Shown here piece by piece: positions 1-8,443 of a stretch of DNA of 34,572 nucleotides. The notes below the pieces were generated by a model. It saw only the letters and a list, made by a program, of their open reading frames with translations. It ran no database searches and was not told the DNA's origin. How positions within the stretch are numbered: the stretch's first letter is position 1; the number at the start of each line of letters is the position of its first letter. Origin of the DNA: Bacteroidota bacterium (GTDB lineage: Bacteria > Bacteroidota > Bacteroidia > 2-12-FULL-35-15). The position numbers and the translations under genes are program-made. The stretch lies in contig JAJTCJ010000024.1 in the NCBI GenBank assembly GCA_021323165.1, positions 1 through 34,572 of the forward strand, in the 5' to 3' direction.

Positions 1-75
1 CATTGGCATAAAATTAACAATAATAAAGCAGAGAAAGAGTTTAATAAAGCAAGAATGGAATGGTATGATCAATGA
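1..75 (+). CDS. 3' end of an unidentified gene (partial)
   Basis: Frame 1 is open from the window edge to a TGA at 73-75 and encodes about 24 residues ending in MEWYDQ. The composition is hydrophilic and charged (HWHKINNNKAEKEFNK at the start), as expected for a real C-terminus. It overlaps the start of the next gene by 11 bases, which suggests translational coupling. The frame of the next gene is also open to the window edge, so an earlier start for that gene cannot be fully excluded. Too little is present to name the product. Confidence 0.45.
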   Translation, partial: HWHKINNNKAEKEFNKARMEWYDQ

Positions 76-1261
76 GTTAAAGAAAACCAAGCAACAGGAT
101 GCATATCAGTCGGCCGAACAGGTTCAATTAGTGTACAGCGGTAAAGATTATTTCCAGCAATTGGAGAAAATCATTAATGCTGCGAGGAATGAATTACACA
201 TTCAAACTTATATTTTTCAGTATGATGAGACAGGGAGAAATGTTATTGACCTGATCAAAAATGCTGCGCTTAGAAAAGTGAAGATCTATATCCTGCTTGA
301 CAGTTTTGGAGCAGGCAGTTTTCCAAAAGTACTCCGAAAGGAATTGACTTCTTTGGGTGTACAAATTCGTTTTTTCGCACCCTTGCTGTCAACAAGCTCA
401 TTTTATCTGGGTCGAAGACTTCATCACAAAGTGATTGTTGCTGATAATAAAGTTGCATTAATCGGAGGAATAAATATCGCTGACAAATACAAAGGATCCA
501 ATGGCGATCTTCCCTGGCTGGATTATGCAGTTGAGCTCCGAGGACCGATCTGTGCCGGTATTCAAAAATATTGCGAAAATATTTTTCTTAAAAGATCACA
601 TCGTAATTTTGTACGAACTGAAGAATTATCAACCGGCAGCCAGGTTCCGGTGCGCATTGCTCTTAACGACTGGCTGCATGGAAGAAACGAAATAAGTAAG
701 GGATATTTACATGCAATTTATAATGCTAAAACAGAGGTCATAATTGTGGGAGGATATTTTATTCCCGGAAGACGATTACGTGCTGCATTAAGAGCTGCAA
801 GTAAACGAGGAGTGAAGGTTAAGATCATACTGGCGGGCATCTCTGATGTGGCATTGGTAGCAAGAGCCACACGTTTTTTCTATTCTTTCCTATTGAGACA
901 TAACATGGAACTTCATGAATGGAGACATTCAGTTCTACATGGAAAAGCAGCCGTGGTAGATAATAAATGGTCAACGATAGGTTCCTTCAATCTGAATCAC
1001 TTAAGCACGTATGCAAGTATTGAAATGAATGTCGAAATCAACTCACCTGCTTTCGCAAATATCTTTTCAAAGCACCTGCATGAAATAATGAGTCGATGCA
1101 GAGTTGTGTCGAGAGTGAAGTATGAACAGAAAAACATATGGCTGAATAAATTTCAGAACTGGTTCGCTTTCGGACTGATCCGCGTTTTCTCTTTTTTGCT
1201 TACAGTATTTTCCTATCACCGTTTATTCAGAAAATATTTCCTGAACATCAGAGAATATTAA
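65..1261 (+). CDS. Phospholipase D-like cardiolipin synthase (ClsB-like)
   Basis: This is a phospholipase D superfamily protein of 398 residues with two HKD motifs, HxKxxxxD at residues 120-127 and 292-299, each followed by a glycine-rich stretch (IGG, IGSFN). Two HKD half-sites forming one active site is typical of bacterial cardiolipin synthases, which join phosphatidylglycerol to a second phospholipid at the membrane. It lacks the two N-terminal membrane helices of ClsA and is close to ClsB in size, so ClsB-like is the best fit. A hydrophobic, basic segment near residues 365-395 may contact the membrane. The ATG at 65 overlaps the upstream gene by 11 bases. The stop overlaps the convergent decarboxylase gene by a few bases. 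Another PLD-type phosphatidyltransferase remains possible. Confidence 0.85.
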   Translation: MINELKKTKQQDAYQSAEQVQLVYSGKDYFQQLEKIINAARNELHIQTYIFQYDETGRNVIDLIKNAALRKVKIYILLDSFGAGSFPKVLRKELTSLGVQIRFFAPLLSTSSFYLGRRLHHKVIVADNKVALIGGINIADKYKGSNGDLPWLDYAVELRGPICAGIQKYCENIFLKRSHRNFVRTEELSTGSQVPVRIALNDWLHGRNEISKGYLHAIYNAKTEVIIVGGYFIPGRRLRAALRAASKRGVKVKIILAGISDVALVARATRFFYSFLLRHNMELHEWRHSVLHGKAAVVDNKWSTIGSFNLNHLSTYASIEMNVEINSPAFANIFSKHLHEIMSRCRVVSRVKYEQKNIWLNKFQNWFAFGLIRVFSFLLTVFSYHRLFRKYFLNIREY

Positions 1262-3093
1262 ATGATACCGTGAAGTGATCTTCCTTTTTCCCCTAATGCA
1301 TCTACACGTTTTTCAATTGCAGGATCCTTGATCAAAGGAGGAGCATGATGCGGCTTGATACGTGCATCAATAATAAGTGAGCCTCTGCAGCCCCAATGTT
1401 TGTTCTCCGTAAAACTGTTTACTCCGTAGATATCATGAGAAGGATTACTTCTTGTGAAAGTCACCCAAAGAAAATTATTTAAGGTTTTAGAAACAAAATC
1501 CGAATCATCACAAAGAACTATTAGTGGAAATTCATTTTCTAATTTGAAATTTGAAATTTCAGATTCCAGGTTCTTTAGTTCACAATCCGCTGATTGTTTG
1601 TCAGCATATTTATTTCCCTGAATTGCAATGATCCCCGGCATAACAACCATAGGATTCCTGAAACCATCCGGTAAATTGATTGAAGGCAGCTCGTTCCCAA
1701 GCTCCCGTAATTTATTTCCTGCAGCAGCGATCACCACTTTACTTCCACTATTGAGATCTTCACCACTGTAATCTAGTGTATCGATTGTCGTACGAGTGTA
1801 AAAATGAAGATCGCGTTTAAGATCAACTCTTTCCAAAACATGCTGAAAATAATCCTTCACATCATGTGTTGTAAGCTTAGGATTATCCTCACCCGCAATA
1901 ATGAATAGATACTTAGCAAGACTCAACTGCCCGCTTCCTAAAATATGATTAGCGATAGTTAGGATCTCCTGTGGTTTTCTTTCATTATTAAACGGAGTGT
2001 AACGCTCACTTCCGATGGCCAGCAGTAATGGATGAACTCCTGATGCATCCACTGCATGCACGTCTTTTAATCCCGGAATTTCTTTTGGAATTGCATTTCC
2101 TGTGAGTTCATGAATAAGATTTCCGAAGGCAGTATCTTCCTGTGGCGGACGACCAACAACCGTGAAGGGCCAGATCGCATTCTTCCGGTGATACACTTTG
2201 TGAACGCGCATCAAAGGGAAATTATGTTTCAGACTGTAATATCCAAGATGATCACCGAAAGGGCCTTCAGGTTTATTCTCATTCGGATACACTTCTCCTG
2301 TTATTACAAAATCTGCCTCAGATGCAATACAAAATCCATCACGATAACAATATTTTATTCTCCTGTTTCCAAGGGCACCGGCAAAGGTAAGCTCACTCAT
2401 TCCTTCCGGCAAAGGCATTACAGCGCCCAATGTTAAGGAAGGAGGACCACCTACAAAAATGCTCACTTTTAAAGGCTGACCTTTTTTATTTGATTTGGTT
2501 TGATGAATTCCAATACCGCGATGCAGCTGATAATGTAATCCTATTTCTTTGTCCTTAACGTATTCATTTCCGCTTAACTGAATGCGATACATTCCTAAAT
2601 TGGAATTCATGACACCCGGCTTGTCAATGTCTTCGGTATAAACCAAAGGAAGTGTTACAAAAGCTCCGCCATCATCCGGCCAGCATTTTATCTGGGGTAA
2701 AGAAGAAATAGTTGTTTCATTCTCAAGAACAGGATTACTAAAACTACTCTTACGCGGAAGAGCGGAGAAAGCTGTCATGCCCACATTGGCATATTTAAAA
2801 GGATGTTTAATCGCTTCGATGGGATCATTTTTGAGATCGATAAGCGTTTTTATTTTCTCAAGCGTATCACGAAAAATAAATTTACTTCTGTTGGTATCAC
2901 CATACAAATTTGAAACAGCGCGGAATTTACAACCCTTTATATTTTCGAAAAGTATAGCAGGACCGTTATTTTCGAATACACGCAAATGGATCGCTGCCAT
3001 TTCAAGATCAGAACTTACTTCTTCTTTTATCCGGACCAGGTGTCCGTGCTTCTCAAGATCGTTGATGCAATCCTCTGTGCTTTTATATCCCAT
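1258..3093 (-). CDS. UbiD-family decarboxylase (menaquinone-type)
   Basis: A 611-residue UbiD-family protein. The signature EGPFGDHLGYYS is at residues 276-287 and SNLGMYR at 164-170, matching the region that binds prenylated FMN and holds the catalytic acid in this family. Family members decarboxylate aromatic or unsaturated acids and need the UbiX product prFMN. Bacteroidota proteins of this length are usually annotated as menaquinone biosynthesis decarboxylases, which would suit a menaquinone-using organism, but the substrate is inferred. No ubiX partner is in the window. The ATG at 3093 lies 6 bases after the stop of the M1 peptidase gene, so the two are probably cotranscribed. The 3' end overlaps the convergent PLD gene. 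Confidence 0.85.
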   Translation of the reverse strand: MGYKSTEDCINDLEKHGHLVRIKEEVSSDLEMAAIHLRVFENNGPAILFENIKGCKFRAVSNLYGDTNRSKFIFRDTLEKIKTLIDLKNDPIEAIKHPFKYANVGMTAFSALPRKSSFSNPVLENETTISSLPQIKCWPDDGGAFVTLPLVYTEDIDKPGVMNSNLGMYRIQLSGNEYVKDKEIGLHYQLHRGIGIHQTKSNKKGQPLKVSIFVGGPPSLTLGAVMPLPEGMSELTFAGALGNRRIKYCYRDGFCIASEADFVITGEVYPNENKPEGPFGDHLGYYSLKHNFPLMRVHKVYHRKNAIWPFTVVGRPPQEDTAFGNLIHELTGNAIPKEIPGLKDVHAVDASGVHPLLLAIGSERYTPFNNERKPQEILTIANHILGSGQLSLAKYLFIIAGEDNPKLTTHDVKDYFQHVLERVDLKRDLHFYTRTTIDTLDYSGEDLNSGSKVVIAAAGNKLRELGNELPSINLPDGFRNPMVVMPGIIAIQGNKYADKQSADCELKNLESEISNFKLENEFPLIVLCDDSDFVSKTLNNFLWVTFTRSNPSHDIYGVNSFTENKHWGCRGSLIIDARIKPHHAPPLIKDPAIEKRVDALGEKGRSLHGII

Positions 3094-3099
3094 AAATAA

Positions 3100-5547
3100 T
3101 TAATGCGAAACGATAAACTTACTTCTACCAATATTTTTTTTCTCTGATCTTACATCTATAAAATAAATTCCATTACAGAAATTAGAAGTATTGATCTTTA
3201 ACAACTCCTGCTGATCAGATAATTTCTCACTGAAGAGAATCTTACCTGAAACGTCTGTCACATTTACATAGGTAGAAGGATCAACTTCTTTTTTAATAGC
3301 AGAGAGATCAACTGTCAGGGAATTTTTCGAAGGATTAGGATAAATGGTAATATTTCCTTTTCCTGATTTCATGTCCGCCTGAATACCGGTTGCAAAATAA
3401 TCCCGTATACCAAAAGTATATTCGCCTAACCGCAATGAATCGATGGTTATAATACCGCGCTTATCCGTTAGATTACTCACCGTATTCTTTACATAAGTCG
3501 GATATTCATGCCATTCATCAGCCGCATTCCTACGATACATAAGGACTAAACTATCTTCTGTTGTGATGTTCAGTAAATTATCTAACCAGTAATTTCCTGA
3601 GAATGCAGATGTCCTTCCATCGTAATTGATAGTAGCTTTCGCGTAAAACGTAGCTGGTAAAATTCCATCCACTTTCCAGTAATGATTAGGTGATATGCGA
3701 TAAGGCACACCGGGCGTATGGAAAGGATCGGGTGCTGTATAATTATGCTCAACTCTAACAAATGCAGAATCCGTTATTGCAAGAACATTCATCGTCATTT
3801 TAGCATTTGCAAAATTACTGCTACCTGTTGTCTTTAATGTTTTGATCTCAGGTGCAACAGCATGACTGATCTTTTCGCCCATATTCAAAGCAACAAAAGC
3901 AGGATCGAAAGGAACGGTAAAATTAAACGACATGTTCTGACCCGACATAACAAGCGTTTGTTTTTGCTCTGTCCAGTCATCGGCTTTAAAAGTAATTTCC
4001 AGTGGAACATTGTTACCATAATGTGTTGCACCCGTCAGTTTCTGTTTAACAAAAACAGTAACATTATAATTCCCTCCGCCTATCGCGACACTTTGTGTTG
4101 AATCAATAGAAAAGTGAAGAAAGCCCGGTTGATGAACCCAATCATCAAAAAAGTCTGTCATATCCATTCCGCTTGCCGCAGAAAGTGCATTTTTAAAATC
4201 ATCACTTGAAACATCTTTATAATTGTTCTGTGACAAATATGTTTTCACAGAATAAAAGAAAAGACTGTCGCCCATGTAACCGCGCATTGTGTGAGCAACA
4301 TCCGCACCTTTATTATATACGTGATCACCGTAAGTATACATCTGTGGAATATTTGATAATGGTAAATATCCGCCTTCTTTCACATGAGGAAAATGGAGTA
4401 CATCTTCATGATTCGTGCGAACACCGCTGAGGTAACTATTATAACCGCTTAAGGCTTCAGAAAAAACGAATTCGCAGTAATGAGCCCAGCCTTCATTCAG
4501 CCACATATCTTCAGCCGTGCGGCATGTAGCAAGATCACCGAACCAATGATGAGAAAGCTCATGAGCATAAAGGTTTTGATAAGTTAATGAACCGGTTGCA
4601 GTAGATCTCGGATAAGCAATGTTCGTAGCATGTTCCATTGCACCTGAATTAAACGGCACCATGCAGTAACCAACGCGATTCCACATATATGGCCCGAATC
4701 GATTTTCAAATGTGGACATTGCAGTGTTAAGATTTACAAACGAATTTTTAACACCGGTTGTATCAGAAGGAACTGCTGCAAGAATAATAGGTATAGGACC
4801 ATTAAGACCGTTATATGTTTGATTCACTTCTGCGTAGGCAGCAACAGCAACCGATGCAAGATATGTAGGAATAGGTTCATTCAGGATCCATTTACGGGTT
4901 CTGAATCCGATAAGATTGGTAGTATCGTGGGCAAGATAACCATTGCAGTAGGATGTCTTTCCTGCATTGGTAGTGATATTAAATTCGTATGAAGAGCGTT
5001 CCACAAAATTATCAAAGCAAGGGAACCAAACTCTTCCGTATGTATGAGGCAAAGCACCAAATCCTACTCCTAAATTATATGCATAACCGCTTTGGAAATA
5101 AAAACCTCCCCATCCTGTAGGATCTCCCTGCGGTGTACCGTGATATGAAACTTTCAGTTGAACAGTATCATTGACATTAAAGGTAAGTGGAAGATTTACG
5201 TTTAACAAAGTGTCATCGTATGTATAGGTAAGATTGTTTCCGTCTATTTCTATCGAGTCAATAATCAGCATTAAAAGATCCAGGTTGATCTTATTGATAC
5301 CGTTAACCTTTGGAGTAAATTTTACAACAGTATTTCCTTTGATTATGTTTGAAGTAAAATCAGTAATCTCAAGGCTGATATTATAATTCAGAATATCGAT
5401 AGTGTCGCTTCTGAGATTTGAAGCACGCATTTGTCCGTTATTCATTTCACGTTCATGTGCATGCATTCGCTGTTTCGCTTCCTGATCAGATTGAGAAAAA
5501 GAAAGCAATGAAAAAGAAAGGCATAAAAAAGAGATAAAATACTTCAT
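3100..5547 (-). CDS. Secreted M1 family metallopeptidase with T9SS sorting domain
   Basis: An 815-residue secreted aminopeptidase of the M1 (gluzincin) family. A signal peptide covers about residues 1-19 (MKYFISFLCLSFSLLSFSQS). The N-terminal beta domain leads to the substrate-anchoring motif GAMEH at 302-306 (GAMEN in the classical enzymes) and the zinc site HELSHH with His329, Glu330 and His333. The third ligand is Glu352 in NEGW. The C-terminus (from about residue 735) is a T9SS type A sorting domain with IYPNP and a final beta-strand module, so the protein is probably exported by the Por system and anchored at or released from the cell surface. It precedes the UbiD-family gene by 6 bases. 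No clear promoter was seen upstream. Confidence 0.9.
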   Translation of the reverse strand: MKYFISFLCLSFSLLSFSQSDQEAKQRMHAHEREMNNGQMRASNLRSDTIDILNYNISLEITDFTSNIIKGNTVVKFTPKVNGINKINLDLLMLIIDSIEIDGNNLTYTYDDTLLNVNLPLTFNVNDTVQLKVSYHGTPQGDPTGWGGFYFQSGYAYNLGVGFGALPHTYGRVWFPCFDNFVERSSYEFNITTNAGKTSYCNGYLAHDTTNLIGFRTRKWILNEPIPTYLASVAVAAYAEVNQTYNGLNGPIPIILAAVPSDTTGVKNSFVNLNTAMSTFENRFGPYMWNRVGYCMVPFNSGAMEHATNIAYPRSTATGSLTYQNLYAHELSHHWFGDLATCRTAEDMWLNEGWAHYCEFVFSEALSGYNSYLSGVRTNHEDVLHFPHVKEGGYLPLSNIPQMYTYGDHVYNKGADVAHTMRGYMGDSLFFYSVKTYLSQNNYKDVSSDDFKNALSAASGMDMTDFFDDWVHQPGFLHFSIDSTQSVAIGGGNYNVTVFVKQKLTGATHYGNNVPLEITFKADDWTEQKQTLVMSGQNMSFNFTVPFDPAFVALNMGEKISHAVAPEIKTLKTTGSSNFANAKMTMNVLAITDSAFVRVEHNYTAPDPFHTPGVPYRISPNHYWKVDGILPATFYAKATINYDGRTSAFSGNYWLDNLLNITTEDSLVLMYRRNAADEWHEYPTYVKNTVSNLTDKRGIITIDSLRLGEYTFGIRDYFATGIQADMKSGKGNITIYPNPSKNSLTVDLSAIKKEVDPSTYVNVTDVSGKILFSEKLSDQQELLKINTSNFCNGIYFIDVRSEKKNIGRSKFIVSH

Positions 5548-5609
5548 GGGCTCTGATTTAATATTGACCTGAGAAACAAGAAATTTCTGTGATTATCAGG
5601 ACAATAAAT

Positions 5610-6929
5610 TTACGAAAAGAGGAGATAATAACCTAATCCTACCAGTGCGCTTATAACGATCCAGAGGACGATGTTTACCTTAAAGCGAATCATTGCGAAG
5701 AATGAAATAACTACCCAAGAGATATTGAACCAGTTTATATTCTGAAATGAAGACCCTCCTTCAAAGATCACGGCTTTTCCAAGATAAATACATAGACTAA
5801 GTATTACTCCAACAACAGCGGCACTTACAACACTGAGCAGCATTTTAATCCGGGGATTATTCTGCGTCCTCTCTATCACAGGAGCACCAATCAACACAAA
5901 CAAAAAGCTGGGCAGGAAAGTAAACCATACCGTGAGTAACAAACCAATTGTTCCATAAAAAACAGAAAAGTTATAATGATTGTATCCACCCATAAATCCG
6001 ACAAATGCAAGTACCATGATCAATGGACCGGGCGTTGTCTCACCAAGCGCAAGTCCGTCCAGCATTTGAAGTTCAGTAAGCCAATGAAATTTTTCGACAC
6101 TTATCTGAGCAACATAAGGCAATATCGCATAGGCACCACCAAAAGTCACTAGTGCAGCTTTTGAAAAGAACATTCCCATGTAAAGCCAGAATTGAGTATC
6201 ATAAATAAATAATCCGATCAGCACAAAAGGGAAAGCCCATAATAACAACCCGAAGAATAACTGTTTTAATATTCGCATTCCATCAAAACCGGAGTGAGGA
6301 ATAACACTTGAAGAATTTATGTAGAATCCTTCTTCCAAAGAAGCCTGCATCTCTTCAGAATTTGATTTATCCAGTAAAGCTGAATATTTATATCGTACCG
6401 CAAAACCAATTATTAATGCACATATAATAATTATCGGAAACGGAATGTTAAGAAAAGTGATAGCGATAAAACTTAAAATTGCAATCAGATAATACATCCA
6501 GTTTTTAAGGGACTTCTTTCCTATCCTGATCAAAGCGACAATGATTATTGCAATGACAGCCGGTTTTAAACCATTAAGCATGGAGCTCACTACAGGCTGA
6601 TCCCCAAACAAAACATAGACAATACTCAAACCAAGCATTATAAAAACTGAAGGAAGAACAAAAAGAATTCCGGCTACCAACCCACCGCGGACACCGTGAA
6701 GCAGCCAGCCTGTATACGTAGCAAGTTGCTGTGCTTCCGGACCCGGAAGAAGCATGCAATAATTAAGAGCGTGTAAAAATTTAGAATCGGAGATCCATTT
6801 TTTCTTCTCCACAAGAAACTGATGCATAATAGCTATTTGTCCGGCCGGACCTCCAAAGCTGATGAAACCAAGCTTTAGCCAAAATAAAAATGCTTCTTTA
6901 AAAGAAGGTGGCTTGTTATCACCAATCAT
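5610..6929 (-). CDS. chrA: ChrA-type chromate efflux transporter
   Basis: A 439-residue integral membrane protein of the CHR family, with two homologous CHR domains giving about 10-12 helices. The N-terminal half carries GFISFGGPAGQ and LLPGPEAQQLATYTG. The second half repeats the pattern as ALVTFGGAYAILPY and GLALGETTPGPLIMVLAFVG. Long-chain CHR proteins export chromate from the cytoplasm using the membrane potential or protons; substrate is inferred from the family. The start overlaps the end of the upstream lipoprotein gene by 11 bases, which indicates translational coupling. No adjacent chrB-type regulator is visible. Confidence 0.85.
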   Translation of the reverse strand: MIGDNKPPSFKEAFLFWLKLGFISFGGPAGQIAIMHQFLVEKKKWISDSKFLHALNYCMLLPGPEAQQLATYTGWLLHGVRGGLVAGILFVLPSVFIMLGLSIVYVLFGDQPVVSSMLNGLKPAVIAIIIVALIRIGKKSLKNWMYYLIAILSFIAITFLNIPFPIIIICALIIGFAVRYKYSALLDKSNSEEMQASLEEGFYINSSSVIPHSGFDGMRILKQLFFGLLLWAFPFVLIGLFIYDTQFWLYMGMFFSKAALVTFGGAYAILPYVAQISVEKFHWLTELQMLDGLALGETTPGPLIMVLAFVGFMGGYNHYNFSVFYGTIGLLLTVWFTFLPSFLFVLIGAPVIERTQNNPRIKMLLSVVSAAVVGVILSLCIYLGKAVIFEGGSSFQNINWFNISWVVISFFAMIRFKVNIVLWIVISALVGLGYYLLFS

Positions 6930-7380
6930 TTGCTCTTTTATAGTTGAAACCTTCTTTCATATATTTACCATTGTACTTTCCATCAACGCAGGCATAAAAG
7001 GTTCCGTCTGCATTTTTAAAATACAATACTCTCTGAGGGAAATCATGTGTTGGATTTTCAAACACTGCAGTATCGTTTTTAAAGCCTGAGAATTTAAATT
7101 CAATTGCTGATGTTGCTCCTTTTAATGTTGCAAGGTAAAAGATCCCATCCTCACGTTCAACGATCTGAATATTTTCAGTAAAGACAGTGTCTTTTCCTGT
7201 CCGTACTCCTCCTCTTCCATCCAATAACTTACCATTGAGAGGCTTCCATTGTTCAAATACCGGAACACTGTCATATTTACCAACCCATTCACCAGAAAGC
7301 CATGAAAAAGATTCGATACTTTCTTTTTTACTGCAGCCTGCTAATGCGATTACAATTCCTAAGCAAATTAATTTTTTCAT
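6919..7380 (-). CDS. Small lipoprotein, DUF6265-like
   Basis: A 153-residue protein with a lipoprotein signal peptide (MKKLICLGIVIALAGC, lipid-modified Cys at 16). The mature part starts with FSWLSGEWVGKY and later has NPTHDFPQRVLY, a pattern I associate with the DUF6265 beta-barrel-like family. No biochemical role is known to me. It overlaps the chrA start by 11 bases, so it is the promoter-proximal gene of a two-gene unit, but a link to chromate is only an inference from position. An intrinsic terminator separates it from the upstream SRPBCC gene. Confidence 0.75.
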   Translation of the reverse strand: MKKLICLGIVIALAGCSKKESIESFSWLSGEWVGKYDSVPVFEQWKPLNGKLLDGRGGVRTGKDTVFTENIQIVEREDGIFYLATLKGATSAIEFKFSGFKNDTAVFENPTHDFPQRVLYFKNADGTFYACVDGKYNGKYMKEGFNYKRANDW

Positions 7381-7390
7381 ATTTAATTAA

Positions 7391-7416
7391 ATAAAAACAT
7401 CCCGTAAAACGGGATG
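7391..7416 (-). terminator. Intrinsic terminator of the SRPBCC gene
   Basis: An 8-bp perfect stem (CATCCCGT / ACGGGATG, 7398-7405 with 7409-7416) and a 3-base loop. On the minus strand it is followed by a T-rich tail (TTTTTATTT). It lies directly after the stop of the gene at 7421-7813. Confidence 0.8.
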
Positions 7417-7420
7417 GAGG

Positions 7421-7813
7421 TTATTTTTTTTCTTCGAACATTTCTTTCATGGCACCAAGGTAATACGTATTCCAACCTTCGGTGATTGTGCTGAGTGATT
7501 TTTCAGGAACATCTTCATGCAATAATTCCACAAGTGTTTTCTTTCCTTTTGCTTTTAATGTAAATGTAACTTTTGAAGGTGCATCCCATTGATCATATGA
7601 CCATTCCTGAACCAGCTTTTTATCTTTAATTACTTCAAGATTCTTTCCAAACATTTGTCCGCCCCACAATGTAAAACTGTCTCCTACATTCGCGCCCATT
7701 TTAGCTTCATCCTTACTCCATCGCTGAATAATTTCAGGATTAACGAGCGCTTCAAAAACCTCTTCCGGTGTGGCATCCATCTCATATTTTTGTTCGATCG
7801 TTGGCATTTCCAT
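7421..7813 (-). CDS. SRPBCC / AHSA1-like domain protein
   Basis: A 130-residue single-domain cytoplasmic protein of the START/Bet v1 (SRPBCC) superfamily, closest in pattern to the activator-of-Hsp90-ATPase homologue 1 group. Typical elements are the opening EQKYEMDATPEEVFEALVNP, the central KVIQEWSY-like strand (here KLVQEWSYDQWDAPSKVTF), and the C-terminal helix GWNTYYLGAMKEMFEE. The fold makes a hydrophobic cavity; the ligand is unknown. A -7 box lies 19 bases upstream of the ATG and a strong terminator follows the stop, so it is probably a single-gene unit. Confidence 0.85.
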   Translation of the reverse strand: MEMPTIEQKYEMDATPEEVFEALVNPEIIQRWSKDEAKMGANVGDSFTLWGGQMFGKNLEVIKDKKLVQEWSYDQWDAPSKVTFTLKAKGKKTLVELLHEDVPEKSLSTITEGWNTYYLGAMKEMFEEKK

Positions 7814-7831
7814 ATGTGTTATTTATTTAAG

Positions 7832-7839
7832 CAAATGTA
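7832..7839 (-). promoter_or_regulatory. -7 promoter box of the SRPBCC gene
   Basis: TACATTTG on the minus strand matches the Bacteroidota -7 consensus TAnnTTTG exactly. It lies 18 bases upstream of the ATG at 7813. No clear -33 TTG element is present at the expected distance. Confidence 0.5.
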
Positions 7840-7917
7840 ATCAAATTTGTTTGAATTACCGGGTGTGATGGAACGCGGATTTAGCTGATTTTTATGATAT
7901 GAACGGATTGCTTTTTT

Positions 7918-7945
7918 GTCAAACTGAGCGCAGCCGAAGTATCTT
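7918..7945 (+). repeat. REP-like 28-base repeat
   Basis: A 28-base unit starting GTCAAACTGAGCG and ending CCGAAGTATCTT. It shares length and ends (GTCA...ATCTT) with the units at 26702, 31555, 31625 and 31787. It lies in the gene-free stretch 7814-8443. Confidence 0.5.
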
Positions 7946-8028
7946 CTGTGAAAGAAGCGGAATTCATGTGAAGTGGAACGCAGATAACACGAATTTTTAT
8001 GATTAAAAACGGATAGCAGTGTTTATAA

Positions 8029-8140
8029 GCCGCAGATGCGTAGATTAAAAATCCTTTCAGATTATATCGCTTCGCAGTTGATTTATAAAACAGATGTTAA
8101 TTCGGAGCGTCATTGCGAGGACTTTTCGCCCGTGGCAATC
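8029..8140 (+). repeat. 112-base direct repeat, copy 1
   Basis: Starts GCCGCAGATGCGTAGATTAA and ends CGTGGCAATC. Copy 2 at 8305 has the same length and order with scattered substitutions. It includes the motif CGTCATTGCGAGGAC. The surrounding 7814-8443 spacer holds no gene I can support; between the copies lies AT-rich sequence without clear features. Confidence 0.7.
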
Positions 8141-8304
8141 TCATTTACCTTCTGTTAATGGTACGCAGATGTTCACTGATCATTTAAGATCAAAAATGAT
8201 AGCGAGGGTATGATTGACTTATGAGAAAATTATGATTTGTTAATCGGAATCCAGGTTAAATCTTATTGGTGATTGAGACCATCGAAATCACCCTGACGTA
8301 TTTT

Positions 8305-8416
8305 GCCGCAGATTCGCAGATTAAAAATTCTTGCAGATTATATCTGCTTCGCGATTGATTTTAAAACGGATGCTTAATTCGAAGCGTCATTGCTAGGACT
8401 TTCGTCCGCGGCAATC
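8305..8416 (+). repeat. 112-base direct repeat, copy 2
   Basis: Starts GCCGCAGATTCGCAGATTAA and ends CCGCGGCAATC. It is an imperfect copy of 8029-8140 in the same orientation, with conserved landmarks CGCAG..GATT, CAGATTATATC, and GAGCGTCATTGC (here GAAGCGTCATTGC). Confidence 0.7.
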
Positions 8417-8443
8417 TTCTACAATGAACATTAATCTTACCGG

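Noticed and set aside
2110..3103. Plus-strand ORFs of 108 codons opposite the UbiD-family gene
   Set aside because: They are antisense shadows of a well-supported gene and show no family features.
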